Origin: a virus | Length of the DNA stretch: 30,731 nt | IMG/VR virus record: IMGVR_UViG_3300005530_000061 | Span: 1 to 30,731 of that record | Reading direction: 5' to 3' (one strand) | In this document: one piece after another, positions 19,376 to 28,296 of the stretch | Numbering within the stretch: the first letter of the stretch is position 1 | Layout of the letters: every line of letters starts with the position of its first letter | Notes under the pieces: generated by a model | The model's database searches: none | What the model saw: the letters and a program-made list of their open reading frames with translations, nothing else | Told to the model about the DNA's origin: nothing | Program-made: the position numbers and the translations under genes

Positions 19376-22300
19376 CTATGGCCTCGCGACTTCGTGTGCG
19401 CGGATGTTGATCCGACGCACGGGCACGTTGACACGGTTGGCAGTCGGGACGATCGTCGCGGCGAGCTTGCCGGACGTACGATCGGGCTGCCCGTCGAAGT
19501 GGATGTACCACTGCTCACCCATGTCGCTCTGTACGAGGAGCGTCGCACCCTTCTTGCGGTTCTTCTGGAAGTTGAGCCACGACGGGTTGTCTGTGAAGAG
19601 GAGGTCGAAGTCAAGGATCTCCGCCTTGTCTGCACCGTCGGTAATGACCACCGGGTACTTGCCACCGAGGACCGCAAAGATGCCAGCGATCTCCGGTAGG
19701 ATCCGCTGCGGCGGAGCATCTGCGGCGATCGGGATCGTCATGTTGTCCGCAGGGGTCAGCGGATCCTTGAGCCACCACGACGTGATGGTCGTAGCGACGC
19801 TCTGAGTCACGGATGGCACACTCGTGACGAACGATGCCCCTGTGCCAAAGGTCGCGCGAGCTCTGTAGTAGACGGTCTGCGCACCCGCCTGCTCGTAGTC
19901 GAACAGTGTCACCTGCTGATCCGCCGGTGAGTCGAAGACCGTCGGGCTCGAACGTACGCCGGTCCAGTTTGCCTGGTCGAGCGACGACTCGATGACGACA
20001 GACTCCGCGCCAGTGAATCCACCGACAGACCACGTCGTCGACGACCCGGGTGCGATCGACACCTCGTCCACGTAGTGCACCTCGTTCGCTGCACCAGTAG
20101 CAACGACGTACGCCTTTGCGGCCGCGAACGCAGCCGTTGCTGGTGCTGCGGCGGTAATCACAGCCTGCACCCAGCCACCCGTGCCATCCGTGACGGTCGC
20201 GGACTGCGACGACGAGATGAGTGCACCCGCAGCGGTGTACCACTGGATGATGACCATGCACGCTCGAGCGCTCACAGCTGAGCGGAATGAGGCCAGAGCG
20301 GTGTAGGTCTTGTTCGCGAGGACGGGATACGCGGACGTACCCGGCACCGTCTGCGCACTCATGTCGCCTGCTGAGACAGACGTCATAGACATCGATGCGA
20401 TGCCATCGCGTGCTTGGCTCGTCGTTCGCGCGACCGCGGCGTTGACAGTGTTACCCCACGTGCCAAGCGTACTCTCGAACGACGACTCGTCGAGCGTCAA
20501 CAAGTTGTCGCGCCCTTGGTACGCTAGCGTGGTGCGCGCATTCGCCGCATCCCACGTTGCGGTGAGCACAGGCTGTGCTGGCGCGTCGTAAGAGATGGTC
20601 GCATCGCTGTGGGCCCAGGCAGATGTCTGAGGCCCGGTTGCAGTGACCTGCACGAAGAACCGGTACGTGGTACCGTTCGAAAGCGTGGTCCCGACCGCTG
20701 CCGACGTTGCGGAACTTGAGACGACACCGCTGTCCCAAGCAGTGATCCCGGAGCCGGGCGTAGTACCGAACGTGCCACTTTCCACGACGATGCGGTACGC
20801 GGTCTGTACCGCACCAGACTGCAGCGTATCTGTCCAGTTGACCAACGGCGTCGCAGTCGAGGAGGTACCGGAGGGTGCCGTGATCGTAACCGACGGTGGT
20901 GCGGATGCCGTGACGGTGTTGTCAGTTGCGAACGGGCCTGTACCACCCTGGTCGACGTTTGCGACGGACCAGTTGTAGACGTTCCCGTCGGTCCACAGCG
21001 ACGGCGCGAACGTTAGCGACGACGAGCTCGACGCGTTGAAGACCTGCGTACTCTGGAACGCGCTCGTTCCGGCGTTCCAGTACTCGTACGAGGGTGCACC
21101 GCTGATCTTGCGGCGAAGGCAGTACTGGGTCTGGGTATTGCCACCCACGGCGGGGTTGTACGTCCACGTGAACGTGAACCCGGACTGCAGGTCTTGGAAG
21201 CTCGCATTCGGCGGTGACGTGAGTGACGGTGCGAACGGTGGCGCCTGCGCGACAGCGAGTGCGACAATTGCCGATGCAGCGTTCGCGGAGCTGCTAACGG
21301 ACATCGTGTACGCCGGCGTCGCACCTGGGGTGGTGTAGGGAAGGACGTCGCCCAGCAACCACGTGAAGTCGGTGAAGAAGTTCTGCTCGCGACGGGCGAT
21401 TCGTGCGTCAGAGGTCCACGTCTCGGAGTTACCCAACGTTGAGTTGTTGAAGGTGAACGTGACAAGTCCGTTGGGTGCGACGGCAGTGTCCACTGGCACC
21501 GGGTAACTCGCAGCGGCAGTGTAGCTAACGGAGTTGCTAGAGTCGATCGGCGACGTCCCAGCGATGAAGTTTCCGGCGCCACTGTAGTAGACCGAGCGGA
21601 TGATGCCCGTCGTGTTTCCAGTCGTCGTGACTTGGATGTTGCCTTGCACGACGCCAACGAACGTGTTGAGGTTCGCGGGGATGCGGAAGTACCAGATGCT
21701 CAGGTAGAAGCTGCTGTTGCCGAGTTGCTGGAACCCGCCGCGCTGCGTGAAGTTCGGTGCGGTGGAGGTGCCGTTCCACTTGACGGTGACACCGGTGTTG
21801 GTGTTCGTCACGACGGCAGCCATGACGAGGATCCCGGGCTTCGAGTACTGCTCGCCGAGGTTGGTACCGGTTGTACTCGACCACTCAGACGACCCGAAGC
21901 TAGCGAGGAAGCACGCGCCATTGCCTGACGGTGTCAACGACAACGTGACGTACGACATGTTGGCGACACCGCTCGACAGCGTAACCGAAGACCCGGCAGT
22001 GTTCGCGGCCTTAGCCGACAACCCAACGTAGATGCTCGTCGTGTTAATGTCCTGGCGGCTGCTACCCCCAGACGCAGAGAAGGTTCCGCCACTGCCCAAC
22101 ATGAACCCGAAGACGAGGTCCTGGGTAGCCCCAAGCCCTTGACAGGCTTGAGAGGCTTGCGTCGTGATGTTGGTGTTGATGACGTTTGAAGTGACTGCAA
22201 CCGCATCTGGGTTGCCGGTATCGACACCAGACAACGGAACGATCAACGCAGCGATTGGGAGGCTACCCGTTCCGGTGTAGGTCCAAGTGTACGACGACGG

Positions 22301-22540
22301 TTCACTCGCCGTCGCGATCTTCACCCAGAGCGAAGCCATCCCACTCGAGTCTTGACCCAGTGGGATCCAACCCGCAGGCGGCGTGTAGATCGAGCTCGAA
22401 ACGGAACCCTGCATCGGACCGTTATGCACGATGGTCGCGTACATGACCTGTCCGGCTGACACCACGGGGGTGTTACAGGAGATGGACGCATTCGCAACGC
22501 CGAGCAAGTTCCGTGTCGGCGTACCAGCTGTGATCGCCAC
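19376..22540 (-). CDS. Large minor tail protein with beta-sandwich, fibronectin III and carbohydrate-binding domains
   Basis: A 1054-residue tail protein. The first 440 residues hold two related beta-sandwich units, rich in Ser, Thr, Gly and Asn. Fibronectin III-like repeats follow, for example PSVTITAPSGTSSTATPLVNW with TYRFFVQVTATGPQTSAWA. Residues of about 680-830 look like a CBM4/9 carbohydrate-binding module (LDESSFESTLGTWGNTV at its start). The C-terminal 130 residues (WWLKDPLTPADNMTIPI, WLNFQKNRKKGATLLVQSD) form a domain common at the end of actinophage tail proteins. GTG at 22540 has AGGAGG upstream. It probably binds surface sugars during adsorption. Confidence 0.8.
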   Translation of the reverse strand: MAITAGTPTRNLLGVANASISCNTPVVSAGQVMYATIVHNGPMQGSVSSSIYTPPAGWIPLGQDSSGMASLWVKIATASEPSSYTWTYTGTGSLPIAALIVPLSGVDTGNPDAVAVTSNVINTNITTQASQACQGLGATQDLVFGFMLGSGGTFSASGGSSRQDINTTSIYVGLSAKAANTAGSSVTLSSGVANMSYVTLSLTPSGNGACFLASFGSSEWSSTTGTNLGEQYSKPGILVMAAVVTNTNTGVTVKWNGTSTAPNFTQRGGFQQLGNSSFYLSIWYFRIPANLNTFVGVVQGNIQVTTTGNTTGIIRSVYYSGAGNFIAGTSPIDSSNSVSYTAAASYPVPVDTAVAPNGLVTFTFNNSTLGNSETWTSDARIARREQNFFTDFTWLLGDVLPYTTPGATPAYTMSVSSSANAASAIVALAVAQAPPFAPSLTSPPNASFQDLQSGFTFTWTYNPAVGGNTQTQYCLRRKISGAPSYEYWNAGTSAFQSTQVFNASSSSSLTFAPSLWTDGNVYNWSVANVDQGGTGPFATDNTVTASAPPSVTITAPSGTSSTATPLVNWTDTLQSGAVQTAYRIVVESGTFGTTPGSGITAWDSGVVSSSATSAAVGTTLSNGTTYRFFVQVTATGPQTSAWAHSDATISYDAPAQPVLTATWDAANARTTLAYQGRDNLLTLDESSFESTLGTWGNTVNAAVARTTSQARDGIASMSMTSVSAGDMSAQTVPGTSAYPVLANKTYTALASFRSAVSARACMVIIQWYTAAGALISSSQSATVTDGTGGWVQAVITAAAPATAAFAAAKAYVVATGAANEVHYVDEVSIAPGSSTTWSVGGFTGAESVVIESSLDQANWTGVRSSPTVFDSPADQQVTLFDYEQAGAQTVYYRARATFGTGASFVTSVPSVTQSVATTITSWWLKDPLTPADNMTIPIAADAPPQRILPEIAGIFAVLGGKYPVVITDGADKAEILDFDLLFTDNPSWLNFQKNRKKGATLLVQSDMGEQWYIHFDGQPDRTSGKLAATIVPTANRVNVPVRRINIRAHEVARP

Positions 22541-22773
22541 TAACCCCTACCTCCTGCAGCTACCGCAGCGTGCTGCTGGCCACGCTCCGACTCACACATC
22601 GCCATGATCACAGCAGTATTCGCACCGAACGACCGCGTCTCCGGTTCCCAGTGAGACCCGTTGTCGACCTCAGCCTTCCACCAACCCCTAGCACAGGGGG
22701 TGCAGAGCCAGGGTGGCGTATCAGCGTTGAGGTTGACGTGCTCCAACAGCCTGCCGCAATTCGGGCACCTCAT
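22540..22773 (-). CDS. Small zinc-ribbon protein
   Basis: A 77-residue protein with Cys3-x2-Cys6 (MRCPNCGRLLEH) and Cys24-x2-Cys27 (WLCTPCARGWW), a classic zinc ribbon. It lies between the tape measure gene (ATGA overlap) and the large tail protein (TAGTG overlap), so it is co-translated with tail genes. The C-terminal half is helical. Its role is unknown; it may assist tail assembly or be a regulatory microprotein carried in the late operon. The ligand spacing is unambiguous, the function is not. Confidence 0.75.
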   Translation of the reverse strand: MRCPNCGRLLEHVNLNADTPPWLCTPCARGWWKAEVDNGSHWEPETRSFGANTAVIMAMCESERGQQHAAVAAGGRG

Positions 22774-25700
22774 GTTCCCACCTTGATCCCAGTGTACAGC
22801 TTCGAGAGAGCGTCAGCGGTCGCGGTAGCGGTCTTCTGTGCGATGGTCTGGGCGTCCCCTGCAGTCGCTCCCGGCGCACTGACGTTCACGGTTGCGTTCA
22901 GTGTTGGTACGCGCGCCGGCGCTACGACGGGGCCACCTGGGAGAGCTGTCGTCGGTGGCTTCGCAGCTGCACCTGCACCTGCGAGCGTAGCCGCGATAGG
23001 TCCAGCTAGCCCTGCGGCACCGAACAGCTGGTTGATCTCAGTGATGAGCGGGTTCAGTGCTGACTGCAGCTCCGGGAACTCGGATTCGAGGCCCGTGATG
23101 AACTGCGACAGTGCCGACGCCCCTGGACCGAAGAAGGACTGAGCGAGCTTGTTCGCGGCGCCGGTAGCGTAGTCACTGATAGCCTGCATGGACTTGCTCA
23201 GCGACGCGATCGCGGTCGGACCGGCAGCTAGGAGCTGCTGTGCAAGTGCGTCGCCAGCCTGGGCACCCATAGCTGCAATCTGCTGCACGAGGTCCTGCGA
23301 CGCGCCTGCGGCAGCGAGGTTCTGTAGGTCCCCGGCGAAGTTCTGCGTCGACGTCAGGATCTGGTTGAGGTTGTCCTGCAGACCCTGGACGGACTGGTTC
23401 CCGCCCTGTCCGAGCTGGTCCCACAGCTGCCCGATGGTCGGGAGAGCGCTGGTCAGAGACTGCTGGATGCTGTTCGTGAAGCTCGACACCGTAGACGCGA
23501 AGGCGTTGACGTCTGACTGGACGGAGCTGACCAGTGTCTTGGCAGCGTCCTGCGCAGCCTGCTCCGCCTGCTGGAGAGCCTGCGTCGATCCAGTCGCCGC
23601 CTGCTTCGCAGCGGACAGCGCCTTCTGTGCGTTCGACAGCTGGTTCTGTAGCGACGCTGTCATCGTAGCGTCGTGCTGCCGGAGGGCTGTCAGCGCCTCT
23701 TGCGCGCTGTGTGCTTCGTCTCCAAGGGCGCGTGCGTGGTCTTCTGCAGCTGCCTTTGCGTCCCGTTCCGCCTTGGTGTGAGACGGCATCGCAGCTGCGG
23801 ACTCACGCGCTGCTCGGGCTTGGTCCTCTAGCGCCTGGACGTGCTTCTGCGCTGCAGCAAGGCTCGACTTGTCTGCTGCCTCCTTGTTCGCGAGGGCCTT
23901 GGACAGCTTGTCGTACTCCGCAGTTAGTGCCGCGACCTTCGCGTTCGCAGCATCTACCGCAGGTGCCTGAGCCAGCGCCGCGGACCGCGCGTTCGCGTAG
24001 TCGATGGTCGCAGAGACAGTGTTGGACTGCTTCGTCGGTGCAACCGCAGCTGCGATGTCGCCCAGGACACCCTTCGCGGCCGCGCCAGAAGTGATCGTCG
24101 ACGTGACCTTCGCGAGTGAGGCTTCCAGCAGCGGCATCTGGGACATCATGCCGCCAACCAAGCCCTGGATGATCGCCTGGCCCTCGTTCCACAGGAGCAC
24201 CTGGTCTTTGTCCATCGGGCCCTTGTGGGCCTTGATCCAGCCACCAAGCCCGCTGATCCAGCCCGTAGCGTCGTGCCAAGTGGACTTCATGCCGTTCCAG
24301 AGCCCTTGGATGATCGCCTTGCCGGCGTTCACCAACAGGTTCCCGACATCGCCGAGTGCGTGAACGATGTTGCTCGGGAACCCCTTGAGCCACGCAATGA
24401 TCGCGTTGACGTCCGTAACGACGGTGTTCTTGACGTCGGTCCACACCGTGTGCATGAAGCCGACGACCTGGTGCCAGTGCGTGAAGAGGTACAGCGGGAT
24501 CCCGATGAACGGCACCAACAACGCAAGCGCAACAGGCCCCCACATCTTGAGGAAGCCGGAGATGTCGTGCCACACTCCCTGGATCTGTCCCCACAGCCAC
24601 GTGAACGCATGCGCCACGGGATGGAACACGTTGTTGTCGAGGAAGTGGTATGCATCTAGGGCTGCGTTCTTGATGTCGCCCCACACTTGCTTCCAGTGCA
24701 TGGCAGCGTAAACGATCGCGGCAACCAGAACGGCGATGCCCGCAACGATCCCTAGCGTGGCTGCGTTCTCTGCGATGAACGCTGCCGTTGCGGAAGCTGC
24801 CGCGACAGCGTTCGACGCGACCATCGCAGCGTTCGTAGCGAGCCAGACGGCCCCTGCGGCGACCTTCGAAGCGATGAGGGTAGCGAACTGCGCGATCTGC
24901 GTTGCGATGCTCGCTGCCTGTTCCGCAGCATACATGGTCCACAGGGCGGCCGTCTCTGCGAAGCTTGCCGCATTCGCAGCAACCCAGGCCACACCCTGCG
25001 CAATGAGCTTGGCGAAGCCTGCAACACCCTGTGCGACTGCGATGACCATGCGGGCCGAGAAGACGATCACCGAGGCGGTCAGTACTCCGCCGATGATCCC
25101 GGCGAGTGCGATCGCAGCAGAGGTGTGTCTGGAGAACCACCCGACAACGGATGTCACGACGGGAATGAGGTGAGAGCCGATCGTGATGGCGAGGAAGTCC
25201 AACTTCTGCTTCGCCTTGTCGACCTCCACGTTGAACAGCTTCGAGGTCGAGGACCACCCCTCGACAGACGTAGCGCTGTCGTGCAGTGACTTGTTCGTCG
25301 CCTGCACGCGTGTCGCGAAGCCCGCGGCGCTGTCTCCGGACAACTGGAGCACAGTACTAAGCCCGACCGAACCTCCGGTCATCTGTGCCAGTGCGGCCGA
25401 GAACGTCTGCGCGTTGGGACCACCCTGACGGATGATGTCGTTGAACCCGTGCGACCGGTTCGCTAGGCTCGCCATCTGGCGCTCGAGGTTCGCGGCGGGT
25501 TGCGGCAACGCTCGAAGGTCCTTAGCCCACTGCGTCTGCGTCAAGTGCCCGGCGAGGAACTGGTTCGCGAGGTTCTGGAGGTTCGGCGGCATCGCCTTGA
25601 GCATCGTGTTCAGGTCCTGCCCGGCGATCTGCGACTGCTTGAACGCCGACTGGATGACCAGCCCGGACTTGCCCATGTGCTGCGTGATCGCCGTCACCAG

Positions 25701-26507
25701 CTCGTTGATCGTGCCCGTGAGCCCGACCTTGCCCAGATGCGACGCAACGGTCGTAGCGTTGAGGCCCATCTGCCCCATCTCCGCGATCGCCTGGTGCGTC
25801 GGGTTCTGGAGCGACTGGATGGTGTTCGCCAGCATCTGCGTTGCGCGGTCTGCGGTCAACCCGTGGGAGGTCATCTCCCCGATGGCACCAGCGACCTGTG
25901 GGAAGCTGATGCCGGCCTTCGCAGCGATCGGCAACACAGAACCGAGCGACCCTGCGAACTCTTCCATGGTCGTCTTGGCAGACCCAGCGCCGGTCTTGAG
26001 AGCGTTCGTGACCTGGACCGCCTGGCTCGCCGGGATGTGGTAGCTAGCCATGATCGAGGTGACGGCGCTCGTGACCGTTGCGAGGCTTGCGTTCTCCTCG
26101 CGTGCGCCTTGCGCGGAAGCACGCAGGATCTTGAGGCTGTCCGCACCACGGTACCCAGCCTTCTCGATCATGTACTCGCCCGCAGCAAGGTTCTGCCACG
26201 AAGTCCCGGTCGAGGTGGCGATATCCTGGATCCCCTTGCGGATACCACCCAAAGCCTTCTGTGACTCTCCCGCGGCAGTCACGAGCACGTTAGTAGACTG
26301 TTGGAACTCGCCCGCCATGTGGATAGACGCCACACCAATCGCGCCTATACCGAGGACAGTCGCGCCACCAACCTTGGACATCGTCCCGCCGAGGGACGAC
26401 CAGGTCACCTCGTGCTTCTTGACCTCAGCGTCGACCAGCCCCAGACCGCCGAGGGCACCGGAGACCTCAGACCCGACCTTGACGAACAGCTCCGCAGCGG
26501 TCGTCAC
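22770..26507 (-). CDS. Tail tape measure protein
   Basis: A 1245-residue tape measure protein. The N-terminal 400 residues match TP901-type tape measures (GEFQQSTNVLVTAAGESQKAL, then GASYHIPASQAVQ-like repeats of helices). The middle has several hydrophobic segments, for example AIALAGIIGGVLTASVIVF and GPVALALLVPFIGIPLYLF, which help DNA pass through the membrane. The C-terminal third is Ala/Gln-rich coiled coil. GTG at 26507 overlaps the chaperone stop by GTGA. With about 1.5 angstroms per residue, the length predicts a tail of roughly 190 nm. No lysin domain is seen. Confidence 0.95.
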   Translation of the reverse strand: MTTAAELFVKVGSEVSGALGGLGLVDAEVKKHEVTWSSLGGTMSKVGGATVLGIGAIGVASIHMAGEFQQSTNVLVTAAGESQKALGGIRKGIQDIATSTGTSWQNLAAGEYMIEKAGYRGADSLKILRASAQGAREENASLATVTSAVTSIMASYHIPASQAVQVTNALKTGAGSAKTTMEEFAGSLGSVLPIAAKAGISFPQVAGAIGEMTSHGLTADRATQMLANTIQSLQNPTHQAIAEMGQMGLNATTVASHLGKVGLTGTINELVTAITQHMGKSGLVIQSAFKQSQIAGQDLNTMLKAMPPNLQNLANQFLAGHLTQTQWAKDLRALPQPAANLERQMASLANRSHGFNDIIRQGGPNAQTFSAALAQMTGGSVGLSTVLQLSGDSAAGFATRVQATNKSLHDSATSVEGWSSTSKLFNVEVDKAKQKLDFLAITIGSHLIPVVTSVVGWFSRHTSAAIALAGIIGGVLTASVIVFSARMVIAVAQGVAGFAKLIAQGVAWVAANAASFAETAALWTMYAAEQAASIATQIAQFATLIASKVAAGAVWLATNAAMVASNAVAAASATAAFIAENAATLGIVAGIAVLVAAIVYAAMHWKQVWGDIKNAALDAYHFLDNNVFHPVAHAFTWLWGQIQGVWHDISGFLKMWGPVALALLVPFIGIPLYLFTHWHQVVGFMHTVWTDVKNTVVTDVNAIIAWLKGFPSNIVHALGDVGNLLVNAGKAIIQGLWNGMKSTWHDATGWISGLGGWIKAHKGPMDKDQVLLWNEGQAIIQGLVGGMMSQMPLLEASLAKVTSTITSGAAAKGVLGDIAAAVAPTKQSNTVSATIDYANARSAALAQAPAVDAANAKVAALTAEYDKLSKALANKEAADKSSLAAAQKHVQALEDQARAARESAAAMPSHTKAERDAKAAAEDHARALGDEAHSAQEALTALRQHDATMTASLQNQLSNAQKALSAAKQAATGSTQALQQAEQAAQDAAKTLVSSVQSDVNAFASTVSSFTNSIQQSLTSALPTIGQLWDQLGQGGNQSVQGLQDNLNQILTSTQNFAGDLQNLAAAGASQDLVQQIAAMGAQAGDALAQQLLAAGPTAIASLSKSMQAISDYATGAANKLAQSFFGPGASALSQFITGLESEFPELQSALNPLITEINQLFGAAGLAGPIAATLAGAGAAAKPPTTALPGGPVVAPARVPTLNATVNVSAPGATAGDAQTIAQKTATATADALSKLYTGIKVGT

Positions 26508-26698
26508 GACTCCGGCCTCTCCTCTTCCTCAACCGCGGCTAGTGCCACCCACTGCATGAACTCGAACGTCGACAGCGGGCGGCGCTGGCCTGTCAGCAGT
26601 TCGTCGACGGTCTTGCCGAGGCTCCGCGCGAGCACGAACACCCCGCGCAGGTCGTAGTCAGTTCTGAAACGTCCTCCGCATCTCTGCGAGGTCCTCAT
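26504..26698 (-). CDS. Tail assembly chaperone, frameshift extension (T part)
   Basis: The frame that follows the G-type chaperone. Its useful part (DLRGVFVLARSLGKTVDELL, then LSTFEFMQWVALAAVEEEE) resembles the C-terminal part of gpG-T type tail chaperones, just before the tape measure. The frame has an ATG at 26698 but no clear ribosome site, and the 40-base overlap with the end of the G gene is typical of programmed frameshifting. The frame is reached by a +1 (or -2) shift, not the common -1. A fusion through the candidate slip would be about 197 residues. Its stop overlaps the tape measure start by GTGA. Confidence 0.75.
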   Translation of the reverse strand: MRTSQRCGGRFRTDYDLRGVFVLARSLGKTVDELLTGQRRPLSTFEFMQWVALAAVEEEERPES

Positions 26699-27098
26699 TC
26701 CGGAGACCGGACAACTCGAGGATCTTGCGGTTCAAGCGGTCGACGACGAACACGGACTTCTGCGCTAGCTGTCCGAAGTGGTGACGCTCGAACTTGGGCT
26801 GGACACACGCCTCGATCAGCATGAGGATCTCGAGCTTGTCGGTGTCGATCTGGCCGCCGACCGTCGCCTCGCGCTTGAGGTCGATGTGTTCTGCCTTCGA
26901 TAGGCCGCGCAGCGTGACGTTCGACCGCCACTCCGGGACCCAGATCGTCTCCGTCCGGACATCCGGCGCCGCGAGGATCTCGTCGATCGACGCGAACGTG
27001 TGGCCATCCAGCGGAGCAGACGGTTGCACAGGGGTGTGCCCGTTCTCCGTCTGCTCCGCCGGGGTGACAGGGGCGGTCTCTGGTGTTGCTTCAGACAT
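26658..27098 (-). CDS. Tail assembly chaperone (G part)
   Basis: A 146-residue protein immediately upstream of the tape measure genes. A Pro/Thr/Glu-rich start is followed by a compact domain (TFASIDEILAAPDVRTETIWV, WRSNVTLRGLSKAEHIDLKR, LMLIEACVQPKFER and a final helix DRLNRKILELSGLRNEDLAEM). This matches tail assembly chaperones of siphophages, which coat the tape measure during tail polymerisation. ATG at 27098 follows GGGAG. In this family a small share of ribosomes shifts frame near the end to add a second domain, and the next frame here fits that. Confidence 0.82.
   Translation of the reverse strand: MSEATPETAPVTPAEQTENGHTPVQPSAPLDGHTFASIDEILAAPDVRTETIWVPEWRSNVTLRGLSKAEHIDLKREATVGGQIDTDKLEILMLIEACVQPKFERHHFGQLAQKSVFVVDRLNRKILELSGLRNEDLAEMRRTFQN
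26664..26672 (-). other. Candidate +1 programmed frameshift site (ACG UUU C)
   Basis: Near the end of the G chaperone the codons are ACG UUU CAG AAC UGA. Moving +1 at UUU C lets the same phenylalanine tRNA re-pair on UUC, then reads AGA ACU GAC UAC into the T frame. No slippery heptamer for a -1 shift is seen, and the -1 frame gives an unconvincing, quickly ending product. A -2 shift reaches the same frame but no site for it stands out. The exact slip site is not proven. Confidence 0.5.
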
Positions 27099-27133
27099 CG
27101 TTGCTCCCTAGTGCCGTAGGGTGGTGGACTGAC

Positions 27134-27535
27134 CTAGAAGACGCCGCGCGTGACGGCGCCGGAGGCCTTGAAGGTGCCGGTGATCGAGCCAGCACCGTCG
27201 GTGCCGGACTTGACCTCGTACTTCGTGAAGTACCCGTTGCCGGAGTACTTGACGTTGCCCGTCGTCGTGCCCTGCGGGCCGTAGATGAACGCGACAAGCG
27301 CGCCACCCGCGATGACGGTGTTGATGGCTGCGTCTACTGCCGGGTCGAACAGACCCTCCAGGGGGATCTCGTCGTCGATGAGACCCGGGATGGACGACTT
27401 GTGTGACCCTGCGGGCTGCAGAGTCGTCGTGTCGGCCTCGTCGATGGACCGGGAGAGGCCCGTCGACTTGAGGTACGTCGAGATGTCCGTGGCGTTGACG
27501 CTGAGCGACGCCTTGGACCCATGTGCGAATGCCAC
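27134..27535 (-). CDS. Tail tube protein, short paralog
   Basis: A 133-residue tail tube-like protein starting MAFAHGSKASLSVNATDIST. It contains DEADTTTLQPAGSHKSSIPG, nearly the same as the segment in the next gene upstream, and ends with strands YFTKYEVKSGTDGAGSITGTF. GTG at 27535 has AGGAGAGGAG upstream. It is a complete, single-domain tail tube protein without the C-terminal extension of its paralog. It is placed directly before the tail chaperones, as expected for a tube subunit. Either this or the long copy may be the bulk tube protein. Confidence 0.85.
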   Translation of the reverse strand: MAFAHGSKASLSVNATDISTYLKSTGLSRSIDEADTTTLQPAGSHKSSIPGLIDDEIPLEGLFDPAVDAAINTVIAGGALVAFIYGPQGTTTGNVKYSGNGYFTKYEVKSGTDGAGSITGTFKASGAVTRGVF

Positions 27536-27551
27536 CTGCGGTGCTCCTCTC

Positions 27552-28295
27552 CTACTTCCGTCCGAAGACGAGGCTGAACGTGACCGAAGGCGTGGTACCA
27601 GCGATGGTCCACAGTGCCCTCGTGTAGCGGTTTACGGTCCCAGCGACCGCAACCCGCTGTCCACCGATCGCAGTCGCGGCGGTGAACGTGATGAGGTCGG
27701 CCCACGACACGTTGTCGGCCGAGTGTTGGATCTTGGCGGTCAACGACGGCGTGGTACCGGTAATCGTGGTGACCTCCAGGTACCCGACACCTCCGTTCTG
27801 GGTTGCACCAGGAACGGCACCGTTGTCGATGGAGCTCGACTGTCCGCTGACGGTTTCCGCCTGCAGGACGTGCTCGACGACTCCGGGTTCCGTCGCGACG
27901 TCGGACACGAACGCGAACGATGCCTCGCCCGCGGCGTCGGTACCGGTCTTGACCTCGTACTTGGTCAGCGACCCGCTCTTCATGCGCGCGACGTTTCCGA
28001 ACCCGTCTCCCTGCGGCAGGTACACGAGCGTAAGCCCGTCCAAGCCAACGCGGGAGTTGAGTGCGTAGTCCGTACCGGTCGTAGCAATGCCACCGGTGGT
28101 CCCGTCGAAGAACCCGTCAGCGGATGCCTCACCGGAGAGCAGCCCTGGGATGGACGACTTGTGGGCACCCGCAGGGTTGAACGTGGTCGTGTCGGCCTCG
28201 TCGACAGAGAGGGAGTCCGTCATCGACTTGAAGATGGTCGTGATGTCCAGCCCGTCGAGGTACAGTCGCGACTTGCTACCGTGAGCGAACGCCAC
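27552..28295 (-). CDS. Tail tube protein, long paralog with C-terminal domain
   Basis: A 247-residue protein starting MAFAHGSKSRLYLDGLDITT. GTG 28295 is chosen over 28304 because AGGAGG lies nine bases before it, and because the start then matches the paralog exactly (MAFAHGSK). Residues 1-140 are the tube domain (VDEADTTTFNPAGAHKSSIP, LTKYEVKTGTDAAGEASFAF). Residues 150-247 form an extra beta-rich domain (AETVSGQSSSIDNGAVPG, VNRYTRALWTIAGTTPSVTF) that could sit on the outside of the tail. It is 16 bases upstream of the short copy. Confidence 0.85.
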   Translation of the reverse strand: MAFAHGSKSRLYLDGLDITTIFKSMTDSLSVDEADTTTFNPAGAHKSSIPGLLSGEASADGFFDGTTGGIATTGTDYALNSRVGLDGLTLVYLPQGDGFGNVARMKSGSLTKYEVKTGTDAAGEASFAFVSDVATEPGVVEHVLQAETVSGQSSSIDNGAVPGATQNGGVGYLEVTTITGTTPSLTAKIQHSADNVSWADLITFTAATAIGGQRVAVAGTVNRYTRALWTIAGTTPSVTFSLVFGRK

Positions 28296-28296
28296 G

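Noticed and set aside
23803-25257. 484-codon open frame on the - strand
   Set aside because: It lies inside the tape measure gene in another frame, has biased Arg/His/Gly composition and no family-like segment.
26661-26700. Classical -1 slippery heptamer in the tail chaperone
   Set aside because: No X-XXY-YYZ heptamer was found, and the -1 frame soon ends in an unconvincing Cys/Ser-rich peptide.
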